Source of the DNA: Arenicola marina
Lineage: Eukaryota > Annelida > Polychaeta > Arenicolidae
NCBI GenBank assembly: GCA_964019135.1
Contig: OZ025263.1
Location: 23,435,639 to 23,499,638, forward strand
Direction: 5' to 3'
DNA: 64,000 bases
Made by a program: the position numbers and the translations under genes. Positions 10,790 through 22,460 of this stretch are shown piece after piece; the stretch's first letter is position 1; the number at the start of each line of letters is the position of its first letter. Below the pieces are notes generated by a model. The model had not been told where the DNA came from. It saw only the letters and a list, made by a program, of their open reading frames with translations, and made no database searches.

Positions 10790-12780
10790 GCCGGCAGGAG
10801 GCATGTATTAAATTAATTGCAAGTTGCCCCGCGACTGTCAGTACATTTTGCTGCAGCCCAAGTCAGGGGGTTGCTTTATTCCCCGGGCCTGGAGCCATTG
10901 TCTACAGCACACAGTGCGACGTGAGACGGTTTCCAAAAGAACATAAAGGGAATGGAATATCAGAGACAAGAATAGGCACACGACCCAAGAACCGTCCGCC
11001 AAGCTTCAATAATGCAATTGCCGGTCAACTTGTTCAGTACACTTGGACTAAGTTTATCACCCGACCGAAAACAACAAGTCAACACGCTTCATACAGCGTC
11101 ACGTCAAAAACATGTTGGCAGCTTCACCTGTCACAAAGATGATTTGTTCTTTTGGTGGGAACACGATATGAGGCATGATGAAGAAGACGACCTTCTGTAT
11201 TCTACGTGGTGTGTCCTTGTGTGTGTGTGGGGGGGGGGGGGGGTGAGCATGTAAGGTTAGATTGCGTAGGTGGGAAAGGGTCAAGATGCAAGTGGCCAAA
11301 GTGTAACGTGCCTTGTGGGGTGGGATGGAGGCGGTATCCCTTACTCAGAATGATGTGGGACCTGCGCAAACAATAGATTTGGTGCAGTGGGGTGTGAACC
11401 TGAACCCAGGTAGGGTAGCTAGGCTGACAGAGCCTGACAGGCTATCCATCATGACGCCGGAAAACAAATATCGTTTGGACATATGGCGTCCGGTCCGTCA
11501 AGCTGTGATGCATTGTCCTTACCAGTCCGTAGAAATCCTGCCCTCTTGGCCAATAGCGCGTAACTCCGGGTTTGAAAACACGTTTTCTCACACTGCTATG
11601 CAGTGCAATCTCTACACTTATAGCACAGTGGTCGCTTGAGACAGGCGGCCGCTGCAGCGAGGGTTACATCCACTATATGTGTGATTGCAAAAAGAAGCTA
11701 ACCTTGATATGATGACGCTTATTTAGGTTCAGACAAGGCCTGGTTGGTTGGGTTTTCACTGTATATCTATTGATTTTTCAGGCCCCTTTTCGTGGCCATA
11801 TGCTCCTCGGCCCCAGCTAGTAACTATCATGCCACCGAGACATTTATTGCATTGTAAAGTTTCCTCTGTATCGCCCTGGTCGGTGCTTCTCTCAAGTCCG
11901 GAATGGGATTTCGTGCGAGCGGCACCATAACTAGTGCCATAACAACAGGCAGTCAGTAGGGATGTGCGTTTTGTACAGTGACGACTGTGTGTATGATGAC
12001 TGACTACAAAGCTGTAAGGAGATGACGATTGTCTTAAGGGCAATATGGCGCCCGGCTAAACACCGAATTGTGTAAGAGAGCCATTACAGGGGACGGATCA
12101 TTGGATTTGGACACAACTAGAGATACCTCAGGAGGAGGAAGAAGGGCGGCGAGAGAGAGGGCATAGAGAAAAAACACAAGGAAATAGGCTATAAAGCAGG
12201 AGGATGTATAGTCCAAGCCTGCTGCTGCCTGTAGTTCGCAAACCGTTCCACTTTCATATGAAGTGTCCGCCATTTATTGAGAAACGAACCAAATACGTTT
12301 TTTTCCAGTGTCCTGGCCATGAAATCCATTGCAAAAATAACGATGTCATATTTCTTGTCGGAAAGAATTTAGATACAAATTTTTCCTCAGTGGGTGCAAT
12401 TGCGTAAAATTATGTCTTTGGTTCGACGGAGAATAGTATTAAAGATAGTTTTACAGTGTTTAATGCTGTTCAAATAGTACATAGTCAGTACTGGTAGATT
12501 CTAGATAGGGTTCACATTGGTATTGTTCTTGTCTCTCTGTTTATCGCGGGGGGGGGGGGTAATCTCATGGCGGCTCCTTCCTTGCGCCGTGCGGCAGATA
12601 CTTGTGCAAACTGTTGCTTCTCCTCGCCGATGTCAGCTGGTGTGGAGGGTCAGGGCGGGGGCGGGATGGGGGTGGAACTGGAAGCGCGGCAGCGCGGGCG
12701 GCGGCAGCGGAGATGCGCGGGAAGTGAAAGGAAGGGCGAGGGTGCGATGGCTTACATACAGACAGTCTGAATGATCATAT
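10790..12780 (+). repeat. Family I copy 2, central segments
   Basis: 10,790-11,400 matches 5,240-5,790, and 11,400-12,190 matches 5,790-6,240 and the reverse complement of 35,070-35,710. 12,430-12,780 (GGCGGCTCCTTCCTTGCG, CTCGCCGATGTCAGCTGG) matches the reverse complement of 34,560-34,960. Frames shared by copies (11,400-11,580 plus strand with reverse 35,520-35,700; 11,756-12,043 minus strand with 35,100-35,350 plus) are open in two copies but match no family I know. Confidence 0.75.
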
Positions 12781-13560
12781 ATTAAGGGGATCTGCCAGGA
12801 TACTGGAGACGTATACTGCAGACCTCACCCAGTGAAGATTTCTTTCCACGCGGGCTGTCGAGGGGCAAAGGGAAAGAAATGATTCCATTCCGTTGACGGC
12901 GATTCATGGAGTGTGGCGTGTGTGAAAGGGAGGGGTAGGGGGCATCCAGCTTGCGTGCCTCGTTATATCTCCCGGGACTCGTTACTCCATAATCAGTGCA
13001 GTGACGGTCACCACCATGCGGCTGTGTCTCCCGGCCAGTCACGTGGTCTATGTACATTTCCTGACTAGAGCATGTCTTAAGATGCTGCGTTAGCGGGACT
13101 GCGCAGCGTGTCTCCAGGTTCATAGCGGCACTTCACGATGGATTTTAGCGTCCCTGACGATGAAGGGTTTGTAACGCCGATGATGCAATGCGGACAACGG
13201 CGTGTAAGGACGAGCAGGACATCAAACCATTTACCGCGGTCCGGCTGCTCTGTTATCTCGTTGGAACTCCCCGCCGGGAAGGTCACTCGAGGGACCATAT
13301 ACAGCTCCACAGCCCCTCCGCCCCGTCTCTCCCATCACGCCTCGTCTTGGCTTTGTTTTCTTTCTTCCTGAGCCATTATATGAGGAGTTGTGTGATCCGC
13401 TCAAAAGGAAGTGATCTCCTTGGAGATCCAGGAGCCCCGGGCTGGTCATTCCCCCGGAGTGTCTGTTTACCCCGTCACCCTGCCCGGTCACACACCCCGC
13501 CGACTAGGCGGCCCCTCGCATGGCAACGGGGCGAGAGAAACGTGGAATGAGGGACAGAGA
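12780..13560 (+). repeat. Family I copy 2, 3' segment
   Basis: 12,940-13,125 matches the reverse complement of 38,025-38,215, and 13,180-13,550 the reverse complement of 37,160-37,560. The right-hand copy has about 400 extra bases at 37,620-38,020. It ends in a GA-rich run (13,550-13,620), mirrored by the CT-rich run at 37,080-37,155. Confidence 0.75.
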
Positions 13561-13784
13561 GAGATAGAGAGATAGAGAGAGAGGGAGGGATCGAGAGAGG
13601 GAGGGATAGAGAGAGAAAAAGAGGGAAAATATACCCCCCCCCGTCTCGCTCTAACCTCTCGTCCCTGTATATACCGCCCCCCCACCCCCCACCCGGTCTT
13701 GCCTTGAATTATCGCCCCTGTATATACCATGCACTGACTAGACCACGGCATGTACATGTCCCAACTTACCATGATATGGGCTCA
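13561..13784. other. GA-rich run and junction between families I and II
   Basis: 13,561-13,620 is (GA)n-like. 13,620-13,720 is C-rich with no match. 13,724-13,778 (CATGCACTGACTAGACC, GTCCCAACTTACCATGATAT) is the reverse complement of the start of block D (21,650-21,712), a small inverted piece at the seam. Confidence 0.6.
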
Positions 13785-14416
13785 GTAACGACAAATTTGG
13801 CCTAAAAGGCTTGAAAACATGTCCTGTGTTTGATTTCGTATTATAATAAAGTGTGTTCTAATACACTACGAATCTAAGCACAAATTATCAGTTCAAGACA
13901 ATAAAAGCATAATTATAAGGAATAATATTGCTGTAATGTCTAGTTTCAGCTCAGTATAATGATCTTTTAAGTCAATGCTAGACCCAGAGTTACACACAGC
14001 TGTGTCACACGACATAAACACAGAATCTCATTGAGTAAATTGCGCTATTTTTTTCACACGTAAGTTAGCAATCGAACGTTTGAGAAGAAAGGTACCATGA
14101 GAAAGACGAATATGTAAATATTGTTTAAACATAGTTATGGAGAAAATTGAATATATTTGAGGGAGGGGGAAGGGGGGAGGGCGGAGGGTGGAGGGAGGAG
14201 GGGGAAGGGGAGGGGGCAGCAGACTTCCTTACCCTAAATATTGTGGTCACCTATATCTACGGTGAAATGCGAGGCAGTTATAACCAGTTGAGGTCCGAGG
14301 ATAGCCATGAATACGAGTGTTCTTCACCTTCTTGTTGATATCGATTTATGGCCCAAGGATGCCTTCCTACACATTGGGAGAGGGCTTTGTGTCTGGATCA
14401 CTCTCAGTCTGGACAC

Positions 14417-15240
14417 CAGTGGGTGTATTTTTTTAATTTCCATAATCGTACAGCAAGTTGTGACACCAGACAGACAGAATACATGTTATATCGTTAAGCA
14501 TATACAACTGTGCAGGAGAGGGAACATGCTAGAAGAGAGATGACCGGTTTCCATTTTCTTAGAAATATTGTCTCGCTACGATAATGTTCTGTTTTTCCAT
14601 TTTTTTCTACATCATAATAATATTTAATACAATTTATCAAGCCACAAAGAATAGGGGTAAAATTAGCTAATTTACACTGATAGATATATTTTTTTCCAAT
14701 GATAATTATACGGTTAAGCAGGCGAGAAAAAGGCGAGGTTGTCATTCCTAACAACACAGTCTGCGCCGAAATGAATGTGCCAATGTCTTCTTCAGTGACA
14801 TTTCTAAACAAAGCTATAAATTCTGACCATAATGACTTCACTGGTTGACAATAATAAGATAGATTTTCTATCGTTTCACACTCGTTACCGCAAAAGCCAC
14901 ACATATCAGAGTTAACTAGTTTACTCATGTATCAGAACCTATTCGTTACTGTTGTTCTGTGTAAAATCATGAACTGAAAACTTCTCATTTCCTATCCGTA
15001 GTGGCGTTCACCGGTAATTTATATAATGTTTTCCATGTATCCCTTTCTATTTCTGCACCTAAAATATCTGACCATTTACGCTCATTATTCCGCCCGTATA
15101 TCAGTGATTTAACTAATGTTTTATAAGTTTCGTTGCACACACGCTTCATCTGCTTTATATGATTCGTAAATTTACAAACAACTGATTTTAGCTTTATACC
15201 TCCTCTTAACATTTCATATTTCCATTCGCAGTGGGTGTAT
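14417..15240 (-). mobile_element. 5'-truncated LINE with perfect 12-bp TSD
   Basis: The body is 14,429-15,228 (800 bp, minus strand). The duplication CAGTGGGTGTAT stands at 14,417-14,428 and 15,229-15,240. The uninterrupted target is seen in copy 2 at about 20,600-20,611 (CAGTGGGTATAC). The 3' end is on the left, where the + strand shows a T run after the duplication, i.e. a short poly-A tail on the element strand. Only the C-terminal end of the reverse-transcriptase ORF is present. The TSD and tail are the standard marks of target-primed insertion. Confidence 0.9.
14494..15228 (-). pseudogene. LINE reverse-transcriptase ORF, C-terminal remnant
   Basis: Two open stretches lie in order on the minus strand. 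15,228 down to 14,985 ends near ERKWSDILGAE...TWKTLYKLP. A -1 frame change and one stop (TGA at 14,934-14,932) follow within MRSFQFMILHRTTVTNRF. 14,928-14,494 then encodes SDMCGFCGNECETIENLSYYC and the tail. The order (W-rich linker, FQ-ILHR-TNRF, C-x2-C...ET-E-L-Y-C) is that of the zinc-knuckle region (zf-RVT type) after reverse transcriptase in L1/Tx1-like LINEs. The usual His of that knuckle is Asn here (ETIENL). No RT catalytic motif or endonuclease remains because of 5' truncation. Dead copy; clade assignment tentative. Confidence 0.8.
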
Positions 15241-15489
15241 ATGACACAGCGTATCCCCACTGGTTCCGACAACCCGGGGGAGTGCCGATATGTAGGGGAA
15301 CCGCGGGTGGGGGGTGGAGGAGACTTAAGGTATTCAGGGGTCATTACGGAGTTATTCCGCCTTTGAGCTGCCGGCGGAGAGCGTCAAGTGTCTTGCTGGA
15401 ATCGCCACCTACCGGTCATCATTCCCCATCATTCTTCGAGATTTCTATCGTGGCAGTTGTATACTTAAATAAATGGGTCGGAAGCGGGT

Positions 15490-15870
15490 GCGGAGGGGGA
15501 GGCGGGTTTCACGAGGCAGGTCTGGGCGTGGAGGGCGGGGCGGGGGTTCACGGGCAGATGCAATTGGCTTGGAGGGGGGGGGGGTCATGGGACAGAGGTC
15601 TGGGGCTTGGAGAGGCGGGTCAGGGGGTAATGGCCCAAAGTTCTGGGTCCTGGAGGGACGAGAAGGGAGTCATGGGACAGAGGTCTGGGGCTTCTAGCGG
15701 CGGGTCGAGGGGTCATGGGACAGAGGTCTGGAGCTTGGCGGGGCGGGTCGAGGGGTCATGGGACAGAGGTCTGGAGCTTGGAGGGGCGGGTCGAGGGGGA
15801 ATGGGACAGAGGTCTGGAGCTTGGAGGGGCGGGAGGGGAGTGATGGGACAGAGGTTTGGGGCTGTTCCCA
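15490..15870 (+). repeat. 43-bp G-rich minisatellite in block A, copy 1
   Basis: Five to seven units of 43 bp, from GGTCATGGGACAGAGGTCTG to GGCGGGTCGAGG, with degenerate leading units. It is open in several frames (15,231-15,887 + strand, 218 codons; 15,694-16,029 minus), but the amino-acid sequence is only the repeat. Runs of G every few bases allow G-quadruplexes. Confidence 0.85.
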
Positions 15871-16239
15871 CATTACGCTGGATGTGATGACCACACCGCC
15901 CCGCCGGGTAATGTCCACAGACAATGATGACCTGTATAGGGCCTGTACCGAATATGATGTAGGGTATCCCTTGGGGTCATTGGTCCTATCATTAGCCCAT
16001 GTGTGACCCGATGTTGCCCGACACAGCAATCCATTTATCTAACCATCTTCTGTCTCAACCGCCAGTCGAATCGCCTTCAGTGACGACGTTAATGCTTGGT
16101 GACACATATAACGCCATATTTCCCTTGGGACACATACGTTTTTAAGACGAGTCTCCTCTTCTCTCCTCTCGTGCTGTTTCCCCGTCACACGGATTACCTT
16201 AGTGAACACGTGGTCGGAATAGAGACAAAATACGAAATA

Positions 16240-18120
16240 CAACCCATCCAGCAAGTCATCCTGGATCCGCAACGTCCATCACACCCCCACCACCCACCCT
16301 GGACACCCAGCACGGTGCCCTAGACTGTCGCTAAGGGAGTGTTCAGGGCATGTTAATAACTTATCGTGCTTTCACGCATAGCCAAAGCCGCCTCTTACTG
16401 GCACCAGTACGACAATCGGGGGATAAGGGATGAGTGGTTGTGGGAGAGGGTATTTAGTCCCCCCCCCTGGAGTGTACGCTATGTTATAGCCCTTTGAGAT
16501 ACCATTAATTGATTCCGGACAAGAGTCGATCCATCTTCACGGCACAACTCTTGTTAGTGGCGAGATATGAGAACAGGTCAATTGACCTCAATTGATAAAA
16601 ATTGGGCGTTGACCACTTCTTTGACCCATATCGTCGTCCACCTCGCTATCACGGAGTGTCTGAACAAGCTAGTTCCGGGTGGGGACGGGGGTATTTGTGG
16701 GGTAGCTAGTCCGGGTGGGGACGGGGGTATCTGTGGGGTGGCTAGTCGGGGTGGGGTAGATTGTAACTGTAGGGCAGCTGGTCGAGGTGGGTCGGGTGTA
16801 TTTGTAGGGTAGCTGTTCGGGGTGGGGTCGGGTGTATCTCTGGGGTGTCTAGTTGGAGTGGAGTCGATTGTATTTAACGGATAGCTAGGCTAGAGAGATA
16901 CAGGTGGAGCGAGATGCAGATGGGGCGAGAGGGAATGAGGCAGAGGACAACAGTTATCTCTGCAGGTTGAGTGTCCGATAGTTAACTGATCGTCGCCCCC
17001 AGCAGCCTCGCCACAGCGCGCACAGACAAGACACTTCAACCCATGCCCTAAACCTATAAAGCGCCGCTCTCGGATCCTCTTATAGTGGAAAAATGGAGAT
17101 TTCATTACAACCTTAATAACTCCATTCGTCCCACTTTCCCCAGATAGACAAAAATATGGCGTTCCCTATCAGAAAATGAAATCGGGATGTTTTGAAACTA
17201 CTGATAGCGCCGTATTTTTGCATGACACGAACATAGGCCAGTTCTTTAGTAACCGCGGTGGGCAAGTGCTGGTGGATAGAACGCGGCGGCGGTGAAAGAG
17301 GGTGTATGGGGGGGGGCGGGCATTTCCTGCAGGAATTTTATGGCCATAGACCTATAAATCCGGCAGCCAACGGAAGCCAGTGAAGCCAACTGGTCACGAG
17401 TTGGTTTTAACCGAGTGACGTCACCCAGGTTGTGTTTGTTAGTGGCGCCGATAGCCATCGGGCGTTCTCTGGCCGGTGGTGGCCCCCGGGAACGTAGAGC
17501 CGGTCATTCAATTTACATCGTGTGGGTTCTGAATTATATTCGATCAATATATCCCATAAAGGGACCTAGTTATTGATCGAATCGGAAGGTTGCAGGTCAA
17601 GGTCCGCGAACTACAATGAAAGGTCAAGCTAGGGACAAATGGATCGTTGTGAGCCAGGACAAACAACCTTAACTGTTGCCGATATACATATCAGAAGAGG
17701 TCATCCACGTGCAGATTTAGAACATGACACTCCTTATTCTTATAGTATTTTGTGTTTTTTTCTCGGACATGAAGTCCCTGGTTGCGCAAACCGACATAGT
17801 AGTTCGTGAGTATACAGACACTTTTTTGGTTTAACTAATAAGATTTGCTTCGCGGCATTTGCGTTGATGACTAAGCCAATCTGTGACCGACAGAGCAAAC
17901 CGCAGTCGTCGTATCGATGACCTGTCGATAGGTCTTTTTTATTACTCATTGGACGCCCAGATTGGTGTATCAAATCCAGTTTCTCAAACCAAAGGTCGTC
18001 GTGGCGGGCCATTTCCTCTCGCACGAGACGTGTCCATCGCCTCTTTGGGGATGCCTGATCCTCCAAAGGATTCGAATCGATTCCGAAATCCTATGAAATG
18101 TGTCCATCTTGCATGTTCCT
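16240..18120 (+). repeat. Family II block B, copy 1
   Basis: Nearly identical to 23,513-25,228, including two G-rich stretches with GTGGGGTAGCTAGTCGGGGT-like units (16,670-16,880; compare 23,960-24,110). 17,320-17,560 also matches the reverse complement of 57,440-57,720, and 17,740-18,110 that of 55,870-56,220. Short frames are unremarkable. Confidence 0.85.
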
Positions 18121-20240
18121 AAGCCAACGAAGAAGTCTTAAGATAACTGCATCATTATAATACCGCTTAAATTGATGCATGCCTTCCATAATATTTCTCA
18201 ATAACGTGACAACGAAGGTCATGGAAACATCCTGTGGAAATAAGGTTGTTTGGCGGTGACTACGAGGGGTGTTCTCCAGCTAGGTGGCGTTGCTGTAGAA
18301 GGCCTGGTGGTTCGCAGAATGTTCTCTTGTTACCTATGTTAAACAAAAAATGTCCACCAAAACGGGGCGCGCTTCCAACAGCGAAAAGGACCAACTTGGA
18401 TTGGTAACAAACGTTAATACAACTCCAAATGTAATCTCACGTGCAATATTCTGCCATTTAAACGGTTATACTTCACGGCGTCGGGCCGTAGTCTGTAGGC
18501 CTAGATATATCTAATGGTAACAATGGATGACAATCACGTCGTCATTATCTAGACCACCACTTTCAAGGGTCGATTTTGCAGCTGGATTGCAGTGACAGGG
18601 GTGGACGGAGGGGGAGGGGTCTCCAAATATTCCATTCGGTTAAACCATAGTAAATGCGGTGGATTGACGACTGAAACTGTTTGAAACTGATTGGAACTGA
18701 CGACTAAAACTGACAAATGAAACTGACAACGCACTACAAAAGGTCGGGCTTGGCGGGGGGGGGGGGGGGAACTGAATAGGAACTGAAGGCCGAGGTATAA
18801 GTTGCACTGAAACGGGCCTTCCGAAGCGTTTCGAACCCCGACACCAACACCCATTGAGTCCCCCAGTGCGGGAGGAGGCGGGGCGGGGGAGGGGGGGGGG
18901 GCGGGGGGCAGTGCGGCCGTCAGCCTGGTCTCCCGTCCCGTGGACGATATACCCAAGATCTATTAGCACCAGTATAGTGTAGCTTCTCTTTCGCTATCTG
19001 AGAAGGAAATATTTTCTATAATGCACGGACGCCCCCGTGAGCTATGTGTGGCAGGTAACTTTTCTCCCTCAACCACCCGGCCACCTCCACCCCCCCCCCC
19101 CGTCACGGGCTTTCCCCCTCCCTTCACCCCACCAGGGCCGATTCCCACCAGTCATGCATCAAGCCGGACGCTCCAGCACGCACCCCAGGCGCTCTTAGTG
19201 TAACCCAGGCAACCAGGGTGGGTTTGCAGTGATGGCGCTGTGCTGTGGACGGGTACATTATGTTGCGCGTGACGCTGGCGGCAGGTCTCCGGCGGGGTGT
19301 GGTGCTCTGGGAGGCCCTATGGAAGTCTTATGTAGGTGGCAAGGGACCACATACTGATCCCGCTCGTAGTCGCTAATGGATATTAGGAAAACTGGTATAT
19401 TTACACAGTGGCGCCTAGAGACAGCGACGGAGCAACGGGCATCGTGGATCGTGGGGAAAAGTCAGGGAAAGATGGCGAGGCATAGGGACAAATTACAAAT
19501 ATAGTCCTATATATAGCGTGAGAGAGGAGAGACGCAATACATCATCCGAGCTTAGGCGTATAACCCGGGGCCATATGGTGTCCCCATCCCCTTTATGTCG
19601 CCGCCACCCTGCACCCCAAGCACAACCCCAATAAATATATTTGAGGGGCACATATATGTGTCCTTGTCCTCCACCCTCAAACGATGAAGCTGCAGGAAGT
19701 GTCGCATACACTATTACCCCATCAGGGAAAGACGGCGATGAATAAAAACAAAATACAAAGATAGTCATTTTTATAGCATGAGAGGGAAGAGACGCAGTGC
19801 ATCTTACTAGCTTAGGCGTAAAGTTCATCGCAGGCGTGCCCAACAATCTCCGGCACCTATAGTTACACCTATATTAACCTACTAAATAACCCAATGACAT
19901 CTGCTGGGTGACATACTCGTAATTATGCTTTTATTTGGCACAATGTTTGGTTTCAATTGGACTTTAAAGCTGTCCTAAAAACCTCTACCAGCGAACAACT
20001 CCAGGGAATCTGATTTAGAAAATCGGACTCATAGAATCATTCCTACAACCCTGCAATAAACCAGTCGACTACACACTGATGTGGCATCTCCTCATCTCCT
20101 CATGACCTTCTTTCCAAATCTTTTGGAAAAATGCGATGGACACTTTGTCCGATTGCGTTAATGTTAACTCCAAACGAAATAAATACGTCATCGTATTTAC
20201 CTGGGCAAAAAGCGACCGTGATCTCCGAACTTTGACACAG
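18120..20240 (+). repeat. Family II block C, copy 1 (full length)
   Basis: Matches the reverse complement of 52,235-55,880, allowing for insertions there. In copy 2 most of it is deleted (see 25,229). It contains G runs and C runs longer than 10 (18,757, 18,890, 19,090). Frames across these are low complexity. The join to copy 2 at about 20,237 removes roughly 270 bp that survive at 25,630-25,900. Confidence 0.8.
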
Positions 20241-20924
20241 AATCTCATGGAGTAAATTGCTCTATTCTTCCCACAAGTTAGTAATCAAACATCTGAGAGG
20301 AAAGGTATCAAGAGAAAGACTAATGTAAATATGGTTTAAATTTCGGTATGGAGAAAATTGAAGATATTGAGAGGGAAGGCGGGGGGGGGGGGGGGCAGCA
20401 GACTTCCTTATCCTAAATATGGTGGTCACATATATCCATGGTGAAAGGCGAGGCAGTTATAGCCAACGACAGGTAAGGTCCGAGGTTAGCCAAGAATACG
20501 AATATTCTTCACCTGCTTGTGTATACCGATTTATTTCCCAAGGATGCCTTCCTACACACTGGGAGATGGCTTTGTGTCTGGATCACTCAGTCCGGACACC
20601 AGTGGGTATACATGACACAGCGTATCCCCACTGACTCCGACACCCCGGGGGAGTGCCGAGATAAAGGGGAGGCGACGGGATGATGGGGGGGGGGCTGGAG
20701 GAGACTTAAGAGATTCAGGGGTTATTACGAAGTCGTGCCGCTCTCGAGCTGCTTCCGGCGGAGGGCGCCACTTGTCTTGCTGGAAGCGCCACCTACCGGT
20801 CATCATTCCCCATCATTCCTCGAGATTTCTATTGTGGCAGTTGTATGCTTAAATAAGTGGGTCGGAAGTGGGTGCGGAGGGGGAGGCGGGTTTCACGCGG
20901 CAGGTCTGGGGCGTGGAGGGCGGG

Positions 20925-21200
20925 GCGGGGGGTCATGGGCAGATGCAATTGGCTTGGAGGGGGGTGGTGGGTCATGGGAGAGAGGTCTGGGGCTTGGAGA
21001 GGCGGGTAGGGGCGTGATGGGACAAAGTTCTGGGTCCTGGAGGGACGGGAAGGGATTCATGGGACAGAGGTCTGGAGCTTCGAGGGGCGGGTCGGGGGGT
21101 CATGGGACCGAGGTCTGGAGCTTGGCGGGGCGGGTCGAGGGGTCATGGGACAGAGGTCTGGAGCTTGAAGGGGCGGGAGGGGAGTGATGGGACAGAGGTT
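20925..21200 (+). repeat. 43-bp G-rich minisatellite in block A, copy 2
   Basis: Same unit as at 15,490-15,870, with about two fewer clean units. The frame 20,735-21,187 across it is repeat-derived. Confidence 0.85.
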
Positions 21201-21584
21201 TGGGGCTGTTCCCACATCACGCTTGATGCGATGACCACGCCGCCCCGACGGGTAATGTCCACAGACAATGATGACCTGTTTAGTGCCTGTACAGAATATG
21301 ATGTAGGGTATCCCTTGGGGTCATTGGTCCTATCATTAGCCCAGGTGTGACCCGATGTTGCCCGACACAGCAATCCATTTATCTAACCATCTTCTGCCTC
21401 AACCGCCAGTCGAATCGCCTTCAGTGACGACGTTAATGCTTGGTGACACATATAACGCCATATTTCCCTTGGGACACATACGTTTTTAAGACGAGTCTCC
21501 TCTCCTCTCCTCTCCTCTCGTGTTGTTTCCACGACACACGGATTACCTCAGTGAACACGTGGTCGGAATAGAGACAAAATACAA

Positions 21585-22460
21585 CATTCAACTTCCGCGA
21601 GAAGAAGATAGAGATTTACGTAGCCTGGGCCAGGACTGAAAATAACATTACTGCGCTCATATCATGGTAAGTTGGGACATGTACATGCCGCGGCCTACTC
21701 AGTGCATGGGTAGCGTCAAATGTGCCCAGATTCAACAATTCAAGCGACCGGTGCGTGGTACGAATACCATTCGTGCAAATGTCGTGCAGCATAAAGATCC
21801 CATGTCTTTCTTCGCAAAGAGTCGCGGGTGGTTACTCCCCGAGACATGGTTCCTTCCTACCTTGACCTTTGCCATTGTCGCGATATGATATACAGAAATT
21901 GTAATTCATGTCATAACGTAGTTACCAATACCATAATGAACATACACATAGTAACAATAAATGTTTAATGACTTCATATTGCTCTCCTCACTCACAAACC
22001 TATATTTACAGCCGTCCGTCTGTGTGACCAGCACTGACATTGTTATGTCAGATTATATACAATGACGATTGCAATTTTTAGAATAATTTCTACCACGCAT
22101 AGTCAACGTCCTATGTTTAATTAAATCGAACTACGGTTTCTTATTCAGCCCACCGTCTTCCTGACCGAGGGGAACCTCCCATGCTCAAGGGATGGCTTTA
22201 TTGGTCAGTGGGTTGGAGCGCTCGACCTGAATGCTCTGAGGGGGTCCACGCCGCCTCATATAGCGTTCTTCCTCAAGGGTGTTAGGGGGGGGGGGGGGAT
22301 TACACGCCTCAAATGGCCTAAATTTTGTATTTGAAAAACGGCATTCTTCCTTAAAACGGGAGGGGTCCGGACCCCCCTCCCCCCACCCTCCCCCGCTCCT
22401 TATATCCGTTCTTAGGCAGCCACCATGTTAGTAGCAAAATGTACTTCCCGCGGCCGACAC
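21585..22460 (+). repeat. Family II block D, copy 2
   Basis: Matches 27,165-28,000 and the reverse complement of 44,200-44,640. A tRNA-like insertion lies within it near 22,189. Contains poly-G and poly-C runs at 22,286-22,300 and 22,370-22,395. Confidence 0.75.
22189..22250 (+). pseudogene. tRNA-like 5' portion (possible SINE head)
   Basis: Reads GGGATGG, TTGGTCAGTGGGTTGGAGCG (box-A/D-arm type), CTCGACCTGAATGC and CTGAGGGGGTCC, in tRNA order. The expected box B after it is missing, replaced by a GC-rich run. The matching place in block D copy 3 (about 27,900) lacks this segment, so it is an insertion of roughly 180 bp. Most likely a decayed tRNA-derived SINE. Confidence 0.35.

Larger units (their letters stand above)
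8196..13560 (+). repeat. Family I copy 2 (whole span)
   Basis: Collinear with copy 1 from AAATGAACCTCCTGAT-like sequence at about 8,213 through the 31-bp array, the purine block (9,815-10,790) and the central segments (10,790-12,190). It then adds 12,430-12,790, which matches the reverse complement of 34,560-34,960, and 12,870-13,560, which matches the reverse complement of 37,160-38,215. ORFs in it are short and not maintained across copies. It carries a TTAA-flanked insertion and a LINE tail, listed separately. Confidence 0.8.
13785..20240 (+). repeat. Family II copy 1 (blocks C-end, A, B, C)
   Basis: 13,785-14,050 matches 25,675-25,930. Block A is 14,050-16,240 (matches 20,255-21,585 and 25,915-27,160), block B 16,240-18,120 (matches 23,513-25,228) and block C 18,120-20,240. 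Compared with copy 2 it lacks blocks D and B' (21,585-23,510 there). The seam is GAAATACAACCCATCCAGC at about 16,230-16,248. A LINE fragment interrupts block A. No maintained long coding frame apart from the short one noted in the findings. Confidence 0.85.

Noticed and set aside
15231-15887. Gly/Trp/Arg-rich ORFs over the 43-bp arrays (also 20,735-21,187 and 26,096-26,854)
   Set aside because: Minisatellite translation; lengths and frames differ among copies.
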